The notes under the pieces are model-generated. The model did not search any database. It saw only the letters and a list, made by a program, of their open reading frames with translations, and was not told the DNA's origin. Position numbers and translations under genes: made by a program. A DNA stretch of 64,000 nt, taken from contig NZ_BJYR01000007.1 in assembly GCF_007991615.1 (NCBI RefSeq), forward strand, positions 1-64,000, written 5' to 3'. Below are positions 27,927 to 38,114 of the stretch, one piece after another (the stretch's first letter is position 1; each line of letters begins with the position of its first letter). The DNA comes from Novosphingobium sediminis (GTDB lineage Bacteria > Pseudomonadota > Alphaproteobacteria > Sphingomonadales > Sphingomonadaceae).

Positions 27927-28819
27927 GGCCGGCCTACTCGCTGAATTTCCCACTGCAACTCCACGCCCGACTGTTCCTTCACGCGCCGCCGCACTTCCTC
28001 GCCCAGCGCCTCGATCTCGGCGCTAGTGGCTTCGCCGGTGTTGATGAGGAAGTTGGTGTGCTTTTCAGAGACCTGCGCGCCGCCGATGGTGAGACCTCGG
28101 CAGCCGGCCTTGTCGACGAGTTCCCACGCCTTCCCGCCATCCGGGTTCTTGAACGTGCTGCCGCCGGTCTTGCTGCGCAGCGGCTGGCTGGCTTCGCGGG
28201 CGGTGCTGATGCGGTCCATTTCGGCCTGGATCCTGGCGGGTTCGCCCGGATGGCCCCGGAAGCGCGCGGCGACGACGATGGAGCCGTCGGTAAGTTCGGA
28301 ATGGCGATAGGTGTAGCCGAGTTCCGAGAGCGGCAGCGTGACGATCTCACCCGAGCGGATCACCAAGTCGCAATCGATCAGCACGTCCTTGACCTCACGG
28401 CCATAGGCGCCGCCGTTCATGCGCACGAAGCCGCCGACTGTGCCCGGGATCGAGCGGAGGAATTCGAGGCCAGCAATGCCGTTGTCGCGTGCGGTGCTGG
28501 AAACGAGAATGCCGCTGGCTCCGCCGCCGCAGTTGAGGGTGGTTTCGTCCACGCGCTCGACCTTGGCGAAGGCTTTGCCGAGACGGATGACCACGCCGGG
28601 AACGCCGCCATCGCGGACGATCAGGTTGGAGCCGAGGCCGAGCGCCATGACGGGGACTTCGGGCGCGAGGCCGGCGAGGAAGTCCTGGAGATCGGCCACG
28701 TCCTTCGGCTCGAACAGCCACTCAGCGGTGCCACCGGACTTGAACCACACCAGCGGAGCGAGCGGGGCATCGGGCGTGAGCTTGCCGCGAACAGGAGGAA
28801 AGGCGGTCAGCGTGGTCAC
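27923..28819 (-). CDS. murB: UDP-N-acetylenolpyruvoylglucosamine reductase
   Basis: A 298-aa FAD/NADPH enzyme completing UDP-MurNAc. Motifs: [14 protein letters not shown] near residue 28, [14 protein letters not shown] for FAD, GIPGTVGG-like [18 protein letters not shown], and the C-terminal Ser/Glu region [17 protein letters not shown] plus [12 protein letters not shown]. The start is a GTG at 28817-28819 overlapping the murC stop. The longer frame to 28867 would run into murC. Confidence 0.95.
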   Translation of the reverse strand: MTTLTAFPPVRGKLTPDAPLAPLVWFKSGGTAEWLFEPKDVADLQDFLAGLAPEVPVMALGLGSNLIVRDGGVPGVVIRLGKAFAKVERVDETTLNCGGGASGILVSSTARDNGIAGLEFLRSIPGTVGGFVRMNGGAYGREVKDVLIDCDLVIRSGEIVTLPLSELGYTYRHSELTDGSIVVAARFRGHPGEPARIQAEMDRISTAREASQPLRSKTGGSTFKNPDGGKAWELVDKAGCRGLTIGGAQVSEKHTNFLINTGEATSAEIEALGEEVRRRVKEQSGVELQWEIQRVGRP

Positions 28820-30228
28820 GCCGCCCCCCGCTGCTGCGCAATCGCACCGGCCAGACCGGCGGCCCACTTCGTGATATCGCCAGCGCCGAGGCAGACGACC
28901 ATATCGCCCGGCTGGACCACGCCCGCGAGTTCGGCGGCGAGCGCATCCGCGCCTGCGATCAGGTGCGCCGAGCGGTGGCCGCGCGCCTTGATGCCTTCGA
29001 CCATGGCGGCGCTGTCGACGCCTTCGATAGGCTGCTCGCCCGCCGGGTAGACTGGGGCGGCATAGACCATGTCGGCGTCATTGAACGCGCCCTGAAACTC
29101 TTCCATGTGATCGCGCAGACGCGTGAAGCGGTGCGGCTGGACGACGGCGATCACCCTGCCCTGCACGCCCTCGCGCGCGGCGGCGAGGACGGCGCGGATT
29201 TCGACCGGATGGTGGCCGTAGTCATCGATTACTGTAACGCCATCGACTTCGCCGACCTTGGTGAAGCGGCGCTTGACCCCGCCGAACTTGGCAAAGCCGG
29301 TGCGGATCAGGTCTTCCGAAACGCCCATTTCCACCGCCACGGCAACGGCGGCGAGCGCGTTCTGTACGTTGTGGCGGCCCGGCATGGGCAGTTCGATACC
29401 CTCGATGCGGCGGAAGCTGCCGTCGCGCTGGCGCAGCACTGCGGTGAAGCGGTTGCCGCCCGGAATGGGGGTCACCGCCTCGCCGCGCACGTCTGCCTGC
29501 GCGGAGAAGCCGTAGGTCACGACGCGGCGGTCGCGCACCTTGGGGATGATCGCCTGCACCTCGGGATGATCGATGCAGAGCATGGCGGCGCCGTAGAACG
29601 GCACGTTCTCGATGAATTCGACGAAGGCCGACTTCACCTTGTCGAACGAGCCGTAGTGATCGAGGTGCTCGGGATCGATATTGGTGACGACCGCCAGCGT
29701 GCCGTCGAGCCGCAGGAACGAGCCGTCGCTCTCGTCGGCTTCCACCACCATCCAGTCGCTATCACCGAGGCGCGCGTTGGAGCCGTAGGAATTGATGATG
29801 CCGCCGTTGATCACGGTGGGATCGATCCCGCCCGCATCGAGCAGGCAGGCGACCATCGAGGTGGTGGTGGTCTTGCCATGCGTGCCGGCCACCGCGACGG
29901 TGTTCTTGAGCCGCATCAGCTCCGCCAGCATTTCGGCGCGGCGCACCACGGGAACGCGGGCTTCGAGCGCGGCGACGACTTCGGGGTTGTCGCGCTTCAC
30001 CGCAGTCGAGGTGACTACGACAGCGGCGCCTGCGACGTTCTCGGCGCGCTGGCCGATCATCACCGGAATGCCGCGCGAGCGCAGGCCATCGACGACATAG
30101 CTTTCCGCCATGTCCGAGCCCTGCACGCTGTAGCCCATGTTGTGCATGACCTCGGCAATGCCGGACATGCCGATGCCGCCGATGCCGACAAAGTGGATCG
30201 TGCCGATTTCAGTGCCGACGCCTTTCAT
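28816..30228 (-). CDS. murC: UDP-N-acetylmuramate--L-alanine ligase
   Basis: A 470-aa Mur ligase adding L-Ala to UDP-MurNAc. The N-terminal [13 protein letters not shown] (residues 14-26) binds the nucleotide sugar. The P-loop [13 protein letters not shown] lies near residue 113. [13 protein letters not shown] and [12 protein letters not shown] in the C-terminal domain are specific to MurC. The gap of 97 bp to murG upstream, filled by a hairpin, is the largest break between mraZ and ddl. Confidence 0.96.
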   Translation of the reverse strand: MKGVGTEIGTIHFVGIGGIGMSGIAEVMHNMGYSVQGSDMAESYVVDGLRSRGIPVMIGQRAENVAGAAVVVTSTAVKRDNPEVVAALEARVPVVRRAEMLAELMRLKNTVAVAGTHGKTTTTSMVACLLDAGGIDPTVINGGIINSYGSNARLGDSDWMVVEADESDGSFLRLDGTLAVVTNIDPEHLDHYGSFDKVKSAFVEFIENVPFYGAAMLCIDHPEVQAIIPKVRDRRVVTYGFSAQADVRGEAVTPIPGGNRFTAVLRQRDGSFRRIEGIELPMPGRHNVQNALAAVAVAVEMGVSEDLIRTGFAKFGGVKRRFTKVGEVDGVTVIDDYGHHPVEIRAVLAAAREGVQGRVIAVVQPHRFTRLRDHMEEFQGAFNDADMVYAAPVYPAGEQPIEGVDSAAMVEGIKARGHRSAHLIAGADALAAELAGVVQPGDMVVCLGAGDITKWAAGLAGAIAQQRGAA

Positions 30229-30252
30229 CGCGCGGCACCTGTCGTGCCAGCG

Positions 30253-30325
30253 TGCTTCGGCAGGCTCAGCACGAGCGAGAATTGGGAAAGCATAATGGTC
30301 CGCTCATCCTGAGCTTGTCGAAGGA
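30253..30325. repeat. REP-like hairpin between murG and murC
   Basis: Left arm 30253-30277 and right arm 30301-30325 are inverted copies of one 25-nt unit (core GAGCTTGTCGAAGG) with about five mismatches, around a 23-nt loop. On the transcribed strand the element follows the murG stop codon directly. A solo unit is at 4187-4211. Confidence 0.75.
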
Positions 30326-31519
30326 TCATTCGGCGGATTCCTTGGCCAGTGCCTCGCGGGTGGAGTGCGCGGTTGCCGCGCCTTCCATGCGGATGACGTC
30401 CATCAGCGGCACGCCGCCAAAGCCTTCGACAAGATCGGCAAGATCCTTGACCGCATTGGGCAGGCCGCAGTTCCACGCCGCGTGGGCGGCATTGGCGAGT
30501 GAGGTGGGGTTGAGCGCCATCGTCTGAATCTGCTTGGCGAGTTCCTTGGGGGTGAAGCCCGACTGGCGGATGGCGCGGGCACCTCCGGCCTTGACCATCT
30601 CGCGCGCGTTGACAGCCTGATGGTCGTCGGTCGCGATGGGCAGCGGGATCAGGATTGCCGGACGACCGACAGCAGTCAGCTCGGCAATCGTCGAAGCGCC
30701 CGAGCGGCCGATGAACAGATGCGCATCGGCAAGCCGGGTCGCCATATCCTCGAAATAAGTGCCGAGCTCCGCCGGGATCTGGTGCCCGGCATAGCGTGCG
30801 CGCACGGCCTCGATATCCTCGGGCCGACACTGCTGCGTCACCTGCAAGCGGTGGCGCAGCGCGGGCGGGAGCATGGCAAGGCCATCGGGCACGACTTCAG
30901 AGAGGATCGAGGCGCCCTGGCTGCCGCCCGTTACCAGCACGCGGAACAGGCTGTCGTCGCTGAAGGGCGGAAACGGCTCACCGCGCAGGGCAAGGACTTC
31001 CTCGCGGATCGGATTGCCGACACGGTGGACCTTGCCCCAGAGCTTGGGATCAAGCCGTTCGACTTCCATGTACGCCGTGGCGATCGCATCGACGCCCTTG
31101 GCGAGCAGGCGGTTGACCCGGCCGAGCACGGCGTTCTGTTCGTGGATCACCGTGGGAATGCGGGCCGAACGCGCAGCGAGCAGCGCAGGCAGCGCCGGAT
31201 ATCCGCCGAAGCCGACGACGCAGGACGGCTGGAAGCTTTCGAACAGGCGCAGCGCCATCGCGCGGCCGCGCCAGATCGCGGCCAAACCCTTGGCGAGGGT
31301 GACGGGGTTCTTGCCAAGGCGGCCGGCGGGCAGCACGTGCGCAGGGAGGAATGCGGGCTTGCCCGGTATCTTCGCGCCGCGCTCGTCGGTTACCAGCGCA
31401 ACATGGTGGCCGCGCCGCTCAAGTTCGGTCGCAAGGGCAAAGGCCGGCAGCAAGTGCCCGCCGGTGCCGCCCGCCGCGAGGACGAAATGGCGCGACACGC
31501 CGGGAATATGTTGTGTCAT
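30326..31519 (-). CDS. murG: UDP-GlcNAc:lipid I N-acetylglucosaminyltransferase
   Basis: A 397-aa peripheral membrane glycosyltransferase making lipid II. The N-terminal glycine loop is LAAGGTGGHLLPAFALA (residues 15-31). VGFGGYPALPALLAA forms the second loop. RSGASTIAELTAVGRPAILIPLP binds UDP-GlcNAc. Its ATG overlaps the ftsW stop (ATGA). It ends directly at the hairpin element. Confidence 0.96.
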   Translation of the reverse strand: MTQHIPGVSRHFVLAAGGTGGHLLPAFALATELERRGHHVALVTDERGAKIPGKPAFLPAHVLPAGRLGKNPVTLAKGLAAIWRGRAMALRLFESFQPSCVVGFGGYPALPALLAARSARIPTVIHEQNAVLGRVNRLLAKGVDAIATAYMEVERLDPKLWGKVHRVGNPIREEVLALRGEPFPPFSDDSLFRVLVTGGSQGASILSEVVPDGLAMLPPALRHRLQVTQQCRPEDIEAVRARYAGHQIPAELGTYFEDMATRLADAHLFIGRSGASTIAELTAVGRPAILIPLPIATDDHQAVNAREMVKAGGARAIRQSGFTPKELAKQIQTMALNPTSLANAAHAAWNCGLPNAVKDLADLVEGFGGVPLMDVIRMEGAATAHSTREALAKESAE

Positions 31520-32748
31520 GTGCGCACGAGCTCCCTCAGGTCCATCGTCTCGCGCGAGAGATAGGGATTGCGCCGCGTGATGGCGAGGAGGAACCCGACG
31601 CCGAGCAGGAGCGCGATGGTGGAGGAGCCGCCGTAGCTGATGAGCGGAAGCGTCATGCCCTTGGAGGGGAACAGCTGCAGGTTGACGAGAATGTTGATGA
31701 AGGCCTGCCCCGCGAGCTGCGCAGTGAGCCCTGCGGCGGCGAGCACGGTGAACAGGTCTTCCTCATCCGCCAGCCGCATCATCACGCGGATCACGATGGC
31801 GCAGTAGAGCACCACGACCAGCGCGCAGGCGATCAGGCCGAATTCCTCGCCGATGACGGAGAAGATGTAGTCGGTATGCGCCTCGGGCAGTGCCATCTTG
31901 CGGCTGCCGAGCCAAAGGCCGGTGCCGCTCCACCCGCCGCTGACGAGCGTGCGCATGGCAAGGTCGACCTGATCGAACTCGCTGCCGCCCGAGAGGAATG
32001 CGTCGATCCGGTGGGTGGCGTTGGGATAGAAGAAATAGGCGAGGATGACGCCGACAATGCCGCCGAGCACGCTCCAGCCGACCATCTTGAGATCGAGGCC
32101 CGAGAGCAGCACGAGCACGAACCAAACGCCGCCAAACAGCACGGTCGAACCGAAATCGGGCTGCGCCATCAGCAGCGCGGCGATCAGGCCCATGAGGCCG
32201 ATGGTGATCGGGATAACCGGGATATTGGGATCGCGCACTTTCCACGAAAGAATCCACGCCACCGCGACCGCGAAGCCCGGCTTGAGGAATTCGGACGGCT
32301 GGAGGCTGAAGCCGATGAACAGCCAGCGCTTGGCGCCCTTCACTTCGTTGCCCAGGAACGGCACCAGCACGAGCGCGACAAGCATCGTCGCGGCAAGCAG
32401 GATGGCGAGCCGCCGCGTGGTTTCCTTGGGCAGGAGCGAGGCGACAAACATCGCAAAAAGCCCGACCGAGAGCCAGCGCAAGTGGATCCAGAAGAAGTAG
32501 AGATCGCCCAGCGACTTGGTCTGCGTCGAAAGGCGGTGCGCGCTGGCCGGAGACGAAGCCGCGACGGCGACCGTGCCAACGGTGACCAGCATGAGCACGA
32601 GCGCGAGCAGCACGCGGTCGATCTCACGCCACCAGATGACGAGTTCGCTGCGGCGGGTGCGGCGATAGCGGTTGGTCCGCGGCGCAATGCGCACGCCGCC
32701 ACCGGGCAGCGCGGTGGCGACCTGCCGGGTGGGCTGGTGGCCGTTCAT
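31516..32748 (-). CDS. ftsW: Lipid II polymerase/SEDS protein FtsW
   Basis: A 410-aa SEDS-family inner-membrane glycosyltransferase of septal peptidoglycan. About ten membrane helices span residues 40-395. SEDS features include QPSEFLKPGFAVAVAW, QPDFGSTVLFGGVW, and the C-terminal signature LPLISYGGSSTIALLLGVGFLL. It acts with FtsI. The start overlaps the murD stop (ATGA). The first 40 residues are basic and cytoplasmic. Confidence 0.95.
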   Translation of the reverse strand: MNGHQPTRQVATALPGGGVRIAPRTNRYRRTRRSELVIWWREIDRVLLALVLMLVTVGTVAVAASSPASAHRLSTQTKSLGDLYFFWIHLRWLSVGLFAMFVASLLPKETTRRLAILLAATMLVALVLVPFLGNEVKGAKRWLFIGFSLQPSEFLKPGFAVAVAWILSWKVRDPNIPVIPITIGLMGLIAALLMAQPDFGSTVLFGGVWFVLVLLSGLDLKMVGWSVLGGIVGVILAYFFYPNATHRIDAFLSGGSEFDQVDLAMRTLVSGGWSGTGLWLGSRKMALPEAHTDYIFSVIGEEFGLIACALVVVLYCAIVIRVMMRLADEEDLFTVLAAAGLTAQLAGQAFINILVNLQLFPSKGMTLPLISYGGSSTIALLLGVGFLLAITRRNPYLSRETMDLRELVRT

Positions 32749-34058
32749 GCGGCAGCACCCTTCTCGTCGATCAGTGCGGTGACGATCTGGCGGAAGCTGT
32801 CACCCCGCGCCTCGAAATCGCGGAACTGATCGAAGCTGGCGCAAGCGGGCGAGAGCATCACAACATCGCCGGGCTCAGCTGCGTCCATCGCCTGACGCAC
32901 CGCATCGCACAGCATCTCGCTACGCTGGACGGGCATTACGGGTTCAAGGATTTTAGCAAAGCGGGGGCCAGCCTCACCGATGGTGTAGGCCTGCACGACA
33001 TGGCTGAAATAGGGGGCGCAGGCATCGAGGTCGTCGCCCTTGGGCAGGCCGCCGAGGATCCAGTGGACGCGCGGCCATGCGCCGAGAGCAGGCGCGGTCG
33101 AAGCGGGGTTGGTCGCCTTGCTGTCGTTGATGAAGAGCACGCCGTTCGCCTCGGCTACGCGCTCCATGCGGTGCGGCAGGCCGACAAAGCTGGCGAGCGC
33201 AGCGCGCCAGACCGGCTCTGCGATGCCGAGGCGCTTCGCCATGGCGACCGCGATCGCGGCGTTCTGCAGGTTGTGCGGGCCTTGCAGCGAGGGCCAGTCG
33301 GCCTGTCCGGTCAGCGCAGCGGGATCGACCACTGCGACATCGCCCTCGGGCCGGCTGGCGGCGATCTCGGCGGCGATGCGGCGGGTATCCTCATCGCCGC
33401 AGCCGAAAACGGAGAACTGGCCGGCCTGCTGCATCTGGAACAGGCGCGCTTTCGAGGCGGCATAGCCTTCGTAGCCATCATAGCGATCGAGGTGATCGGG
33501 GCTGAGGTTGATGAAGGCTGCGAGATCGGCGTGGAGGCTGTAGGTGAGGTCGATCTGGTAGCTGGAAAGCTCCAGCACATAGACCCCGCCTTCGGACAGC
33601 GGCGGCTGGCCGAGGATGGGGAGGCCGATGTTGCCGCCCATCACGGTCGGGAACCCGGCTTCCTTCACGATGTGGTGGACCAGCGATGTGGTGGTCGACT
33701 TGCCGTTGGTGCCGGTTATCGCGACCACCTTGTGCGGCGGCAGGCTGGCGCGGGCCTGCGCGAACAGTTCGATATCGCCGATGATCGGCACGCCAGCCGA
33801 GCGCGCATGGGCGGCAATGGGATGGCGATTGAGCGGCACGCCGGGGGAGACGACCATGCCATCGAACCCGGCGAGGTCGATGGAAAGCGGGTCGGCGATC
33901 GTCGCGCGGCCTTCGACTGCGGCGCGCGCATCCTCGCGCCCGTCCCATGCCGTCACTTCGGCCCCGCTTGCCAGCAGCGTGTCCACGCTGGCGAGCCCCG
34001 ACCGGGCGAGCCCGAGGACTGCGTAGCGTTTGCCGGCAAAGGCGGGCGAGGTAATCAC
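32745..34058 (-). CDS. murD: UDP-N-acetylmuramoylalanine--D-glutamate ligase
   Basis: A 437-aa Mur ligase adding D-Glu. Motifs: AVLGLARSGLASVDTLLA at the N terminus, P-loop AITGTNGKSTTTSLVHHI near residue 112, LSPDHLDRYDGYEGYAASKARLF, and NDSKATNPASTAPAL, all diagnostic for MurD. The start is a GTG at 34056-34058, 7 bp after mraY. Confidence 0.96.
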   Translation of the reverse strand: MITSPAFAGKRYAVLGLARSGLASVDTLLASGAEVTAWDGREDARAAVEGRATIADPLSIDLAGFDGMVVSPGVPLNRHPIAAHARSAGVPIIGDIELFAQARASLPPHKVVAITGTNGKSTTTSLVHHIVKEAGFPTVMGGNIGLPILGQPPLSEGGVYVLELSSYQIDLTYSLHADLAAFINLSPDHLDRYDGYEGYAASKARLFQMQQAGQFSVFGCGDEDTRRIAAEIAASRPEGDVAVVDPAALTGQADWPSLQGPHNLQNAAIAVAMAKRLGIAEPVWRAALASFVGLPHRMERVAEANGVLFINDSKATNPASTAPALGAWPRVHWILGGLPKGDDLDACAPYFSHVVQAYTIGEAGPRFAKILEPVMPVQRSEMLCDAVRQAMDAAEPGDVVMLSPACASFDQFRDFEARGDSFRQIVTALIDEKGAAA

Positions 34059-34065
34059 GGTGCGC

Positions 34066-35130
34066 TTACCGCACCTTCAGCGTGGCAAGGCCGAGCAGCG
34101 CGAGCACGATCGAGACGATCCAGAAGCGGATGACGACGGTCGATTCCTTCCAGCCCAATTGCTCGAAGTGGTGGTGGATCGGCGCCATGCGGAACACCCG
34201 CTTGCCGGTGCGCTTGTAGACGAAGACCTGCACGATGACCGAGACCGCCTCCATCACGAAGAGGCCGCCGACGATGCCGAGCACGATTTCGTGGTGGATC
34301 GAGACGGCGATCACGCCGAGCGTACCGCCCAGCGCAAGGCTGCCGGTATCGCCCATGAACACGGCTGCGGGCGGCGCGTTGAACCAGAGGAAGGCAAGCC
34401 CCGCGCCCATCACTGCGCCGCAGAAGATCGAAAGTTCGCCCGCGCGCGGCACGTGCTGGATGCCGAGATAATGCGCATAGTCCACGCGCCCCGCGAGGTA
34501 GGCGATGATCGCGAAGGTGCCCGCAGCGATAATCACCGGCATCGTCGCGAGGCCATCGAGCCCGTCCGTCAGGTTCACCGCATTGCCCGCGCCAACGATC
34601 ACGAAGGCGGCAAAGAGGTAATAGGCGGGGCCCATCGGCACGTAGAGGTTGCTGAAGATCGGCAGGTAGAGGTTCGTGTCCGTCACCACCAGCGCAAGCG
34701 CGGTGCCCGCGACGGCAAATTCCGCCAGCAGGCGAATACGCGCGGAAAGGCCCGCATGGGCGTACTTGGTGACCTTGGCGTAATCGTCGAGGAAGCCGAT
34801 CAAGCCGAAGCCCAGCGTCACGACAAGGCAGGCCCACACGAACTTGCTGGTGAGGTCCATCCACAGCAGCAACGAAATCGCGAGGCTGATCACAATCATC
34901 AATCCGCCCATCGTCGGCGTACCGCGCTTGGCGAGGTGCGACTGCGGACCATCAGCGCGGATCGGCTGACCCTTGCCCTGTCGCACGCGGAGCATGTTGA
35001 TGAAGCGCGGGCCGATGATGAGGCCGATGACCAGCGCGGTCATCAGCGCCGCGCCCGAGCGGAACGACTGGTAGCGGATCAGGTTGGCGATGCCTTCAAA
35101 GTGCAGCCAGTGCGCCAGCAGGTAGAGCAT
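34066..35130 (-). CDS. mraY: Phospho-N-acetylmuramoyl-pentapeptide transferase
   Basis: A 354-aa integral membrane enzyme that forms lipid I from UDP-MurNAc-pentapeptide and undecaprenyl phosphate. It has about ten membrane helices. Catalytic features are [15 protein letters not shown] near residue 66, [10 protein letters not shown] with the Asp pair, [13 protein letters not shown], and [12 protein letters not shown]. The C-terminal [13 protein letters not shown] is typical. It starts directly after murF with no gap. Confidence 0.97.
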   Translation of the reverse strand: MLYLLAHWLHFEGIANLIRYQSFRSGAALMTALVIGLIIGPRFINMLRVRQGKGQPIRADGPQSHLAKRGTPTMGGLMIVISLAISLLLWMDLTSKFVWACLVVTLGFGLIGFLDDYAKVTKYAHAGLSARIRLLAEFAVAGTALALVVTDTNLYLPIFSNLYVPMGPAYYLFAAFVIVGAGNAVNLTDGLDGLATMPVIIAAGTFAIIAYLAGRVDYAHYLGIQHVPRAGELSIFCGAVMGAGLAFLWFNAPPAAVFMGDTGSLALGGTLGVIAVSIHHEIVLGIVGGLFVMEAVSVIVQVFVYKRTGKRVFRMAPIHHHFEQLGWKESTVVIRFWIVSIVLALLGLATLKVR

Positions 35131-36648
35131 TCAGTTTTCCCCGGCCTTCTTGGCCCCAGCCGTAAGCGCGCGCACCAGGGTGCCCAGCCCGACCGAATTC
35201 GACCCCTTAACCAGAATGGCGTCGCCCCCCTGCGGAGCGTCCGCAGCAAGGCATTCCGCCGCTTCTGCAGCGTTTTTGGCATGGTCGAGTTCGATTCGCG
35301 CGGCAAGCGCGGGGTCTGCGCTTTTCCCCAGCGCCCTTCCCAGTGCTTCGCCCAATGGAGCCATTTCGGGGCCGACCAGAATGATCCGCTCAACCCCGGC
35401 AGCGATCAACGGCTCGGCGAGCGCGGCGTGGTAGCCATCGGATGCATCGCCCAGTTCCTTCATCGCGCCCAGCACGGCGATGTGGCGGCGGGCCGGCACT
35501 TCGCCCAGAGCGGCGATGGTCGCGCGCATCGAGGCAGGGTTGGCGTTGTAGCTTTCGTCGATCACCAGCGCCTTGCCCGAACCATCGCCACCCGGCGCGG
35601 GGACCACATGGCGCGCGCCGCGTCCGGCAAGGCCTTCCATTTCGGACAACGCGAGACCTGCGGCGCCGAGATCGCCGCCCGCTGCCGCGACGGCGGCCAT
35701 GACGGCAAGCGAGTTGTCCACCCAGTGCGCGCCGGGCTGGGCAATCGTGTAGCACAGCTTGCGCGCACCCAGCGGCCCGGAGAACGCGGCGGTTACCAGC
35801 GTGCCGCCGCCCGGTGCGGGCACGGCATCGAGGAGGCGGGCATCGGCGTGGGCGCTGCGCCCGAAGCTGACGACATCGCCCGCATGGCGCGCGGCAGCTT
35901 CGCGCAGCAGCGCGAAGTGCGGGTTATCAGCCGGGATGATCGCGATGCCGCCCGCTTCCAGTCCTTCGAAGATTTCGGCCTTGGCGTGGGCAATGGCATC
36001 CTCGCCCGAAAAATGGCCGATGTGCGCGGGCGCGATGGTGGTCACGATGGCGATATGCGGACGCACCAGCCGGGTCAGCGCGGCGAGTTCGCCTGCGTGG
36101 TTCATCCCCATCTCGAACACGCCGAAGCGGGTACGCGGCGGCATCCGCGCAAGGCTGAGCGGCACGCCGACGTGGTTGTTGTAGCTCTTGACCGAACGAT
36201 GCGCGCGGCCCCGACTGCCGCGATCAAGCGCAGCGAACAGCGCTTCCTTGACGCCGGTCTTGCCCGCCGAGCCAGTCACGCCGATAATCACCGCCTCGGC
36301 GCGTTCAGCCCGCTCGCGGGCGGCATGGCCAAGATCAACGAGCGCCTGCGTGGTGCTTTCGACCAGCACATGCGGATAGGGGACAGGCCGATCGACCAGG
36401 GCTGCGGTAGCCCCGCGCGCAAAGGCGCCCTCGAGGAACTTGTGGCCATCGCTTTCGGCGCCGATCAGGGCGATGAACAGGTCACCGGGCTGGATCTCGC
36501 GGCTGTCTGTGGCGCAGCCTGATACCTCGAACACGCCGGATGCGGTGCCGCCAGTTGCCTCGGCGATTTCCTCCGCCGTCCACAGCGCAAGGCCGATGCC
36601 ATCGCTCGGCTCGACCGGCCATTGCAGCAAGGCTCTCATCGCATTCAT
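35131..36648 (-). CDS. murF: UDP-MurNAc-tripeptide--D-Ala-D-Ala ligase
   Basis: A 505-aa Mur ligase attaching D-Ala-D-Ala. Motifs: DSREIQPGDLFIALIGAESDGHKFL near residue 46, P-loop IGVTGSAGKTGVKEAL near 110, EMGMNHAGELAALTRLVRP, and IDESYNANPASMRATI. I chose the ATG at 36646-36648 because it overlaps the murE stop (ATGA); an in-frame GTG three codons upstream also exists. Confidence 0.96.
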   Translation of the reverse strand: MNAMRALLQWPVEPSDGIGLALWTAEEIAEATGGTASGVFEVSGCATDSREIQPGDLFIALIGAESDGHKFLEGAFARGATAALVDRPVPYPHVLVESTTQALVDLGHAARERAERAEAVIIGVTGSAGKTGVKEALFAALDRGSRGRAHRSVKSYNNHVGVPLSLARMPPRTRFGVFEMGMNHAGELAALTRLVRPHIAIVTTIAPAHIGHFSGEDAIAHAKAEIFEGLEAGGIAIIPADNPHFALLREAAARHAGDVVSFGRSAHADARLLDAVPAPGGGTLVTAAFSGPLGARKLCYTIAQPGAHWVDNSLAVMAAVAAAGGDLGAAGLALSEMEGLAGRGARHVVPAPGGDGSGKALVIDESYNANPASMRATIAALGEVPARRHIAVLGAMKELGDASDGYHAALAEPLIAAGVERIILVGPEMAPLGEALGRALGKSADPALAARIELDHAKNAAEAAECLAADAPQGGDAILVKGSNSVGLGTLVRALTAGAKKAGEN

Positions 36649-38114
36649 TGGCTGCACTCCCGCGCCACTTGCACGTCGTCGAAGGGAAGGACACGCGTAG
36701 CCTCGCCGCGTCCCACGATCTGGCCCTGTTCGTGGCCCTTGCCCGCTACCAGCACGATATCACCCGCGCCCGCTTCGGCAATCGCGGCGGCGATGGCTTC
36801 CCGCCGGCCGGGCACTTCACGTGCGCGATCGTTGCAACCGCCCATCACGGCGGCGCGGATCAGCGCAGGGTCTTCGCCGCGCGGGTTGTCGTCGGTGACG
36901 ATGACCAGTTCGGAACCCGCGCAGGCGGCGCGGCCCATTTCGGGGCGCTTGCCTTCGTCACGGTCGCCGCCTGCGCCGAACACGGTGATCAGCTTGCCCT
37001 TCTCACCGACATGCGGGCGCAGCGCGGCAATGGCGGCGGTAATCGCATCGGGGGTATGCGCGTAATCAACATAGACCGGCGCGCCGCTGCGAGTGATCGC
37101 CGCCCGCTCTAGTCGACCGCGGACGGGCTGGATGCGGGAAAGCGCGGCAAGCGTCGCTGCCGGATCGCCGCCCGTCGCTATAACAAGGCCCGCCGAAACC
37201 AGCGCGTTGGCGGCCTGATAGGCGCCGATCAGCGGCAGATCGAGCTTGCGAGTGGTGCCTTCGAACGCGAGCTCGAGCGTCTGGCCGAGCAGCGTGGGCG
37301 TGCGCGAAAGGAGGCGCAGCGTTTCGCCCTGCTCGCCCACAGTGATGAGCTTGAGCCCGCGCGAACGAGCCGCGGCGATGGCCTGCGGGGACCATGCATC
37401 GTCCGCCCAGATCACCGCCGCGCCGTCTTCCGCCACGACATCGCCAAACAGACGCATCTTGGCCTCGAAATAGGCATCCATCATGCCGTGGTAATCGAGG
37501 TGATCGCGGCTGAGGTTGGTGAAGGCGCCGGCTGCGACCCGAGGGCCTTCGTTGCGGAACTGATCGAGGCCGTGGCTGGAGGCCTCGTAGGCGACATGGC
37601 TCACCCCTTCGCGGGCAAGCCCGGCGAGATTGGCGAGGAAAGTGACGATATCGGGCGTGGTCAGCCCGGTGGAAACGCTTTCGTCTGCCGTCGTAACACC
37701 CAAAGTGCCGATCGATGCGGCGCGGAATCCGGCCATGCGCCAGAGCTGACGCGTCATCTCGACGGTCGAGGTCTTGCCGTTGGTGCCCGTGACAGCAACG
37801 AGCGTCTCGGGCACCGGCGCGAAGAACGGCGCGGCAAGGCGGGCGAACATGCGGCGCGGGGAGGCGTCGGCGATATGGACCGCGCCAGCGACCCTGGCTT
37901 CGGGCCGCGCGACGACGGCAATCGCGCCCGCCTTCACGGCATCGGCAATGAAGTCCTCGCCATTGAAGCGCGCGCCGACGAAGGCGCCGAACACTGTGCC
38001 GGGAGCGACCTTGCGGTGATCGATGGCAAAGCCTGTGACCTGCGCGCCCGCCAGCGCTGCGTCGGTTTCAGGCAGGGCGACGCCCGCCGCAGCGGCAAGC
38101 CCGCCAAGGTTCAT
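36645..38114 (-). CDS. murE: UDP-MurNAc-L-Ala-D-Glu:meso-diaminopimelate ligase
   Basis: A 489-aa Mur ligase adding the third stem residue. Motifs: DHRKVAPGTVFGAFVGARFNGEDF, P-loop AVTGTNGKTSTVEMTRQL near residue 110, and TNLSRDHLDYHGMMDAYFEAK. DDNPRGEDP near 407 is the DNPR motif, which selects meso-DAP over lysine. The cell wall is therefore DAP-type. The start overlaps the ftsI stop (ATGA). Confidence 0.96.
   Translation of the reverse strand: MNLGGLAAAAGVALPETDAALAGAQVTGFAIDHRKVAPGTVFGAFVGARFNGEDFIADAVKAGAIAVVARPEARVAGAVHIADASPRRMFARLAAPFFAPVPETLVAVTGTNGKTSTVEMTRQLWRMAGFRAASIGTLGVTTADESVSTGLTTPDIVTFLANLAGLAREGVSHVAYEASSHGLDQFRNEGPRVAAGAFTNLSRDHLDYHGMMDAYFEAKMRLFGDVVAEDGAAVIWADDAWSPQAIAAARSRGLKLITVGEQGETLRLLSRTPTLLGQTLELAFEGTTRKLDLPLIGAYQAANALVSAGLVIATGGDPAATLAALSRIQPVRGRLERAAITRSGAPVYVDYAHTPDAITAAIAALRPHVGEKGKLITVFGAGGDRDEGKRPEMGRAACAGSELVIVTDDNPRGEDPALIRAAVMGGCNDRAREVPGRREAIAAAIAEAGAGDIVLVAGKGHEQGQIVGRGEATRVLPFDDVQVARECSQ

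Noticed and set aside
30225..30830. 201-codon minus-strand frame between murG and murC
   Set aside because: It is a shifted frame of murG followed by the hairpin element. It has no ribosome site and no protein-like sequence.
34030..36522. 830-codon open frame on the plus strand opposite mraY and murF
   Set aside because: It is antisense to well-identified genes, has His/Arg/Asp-rich low-information composition and no motif. Long antisense frames are expected at this GC content.
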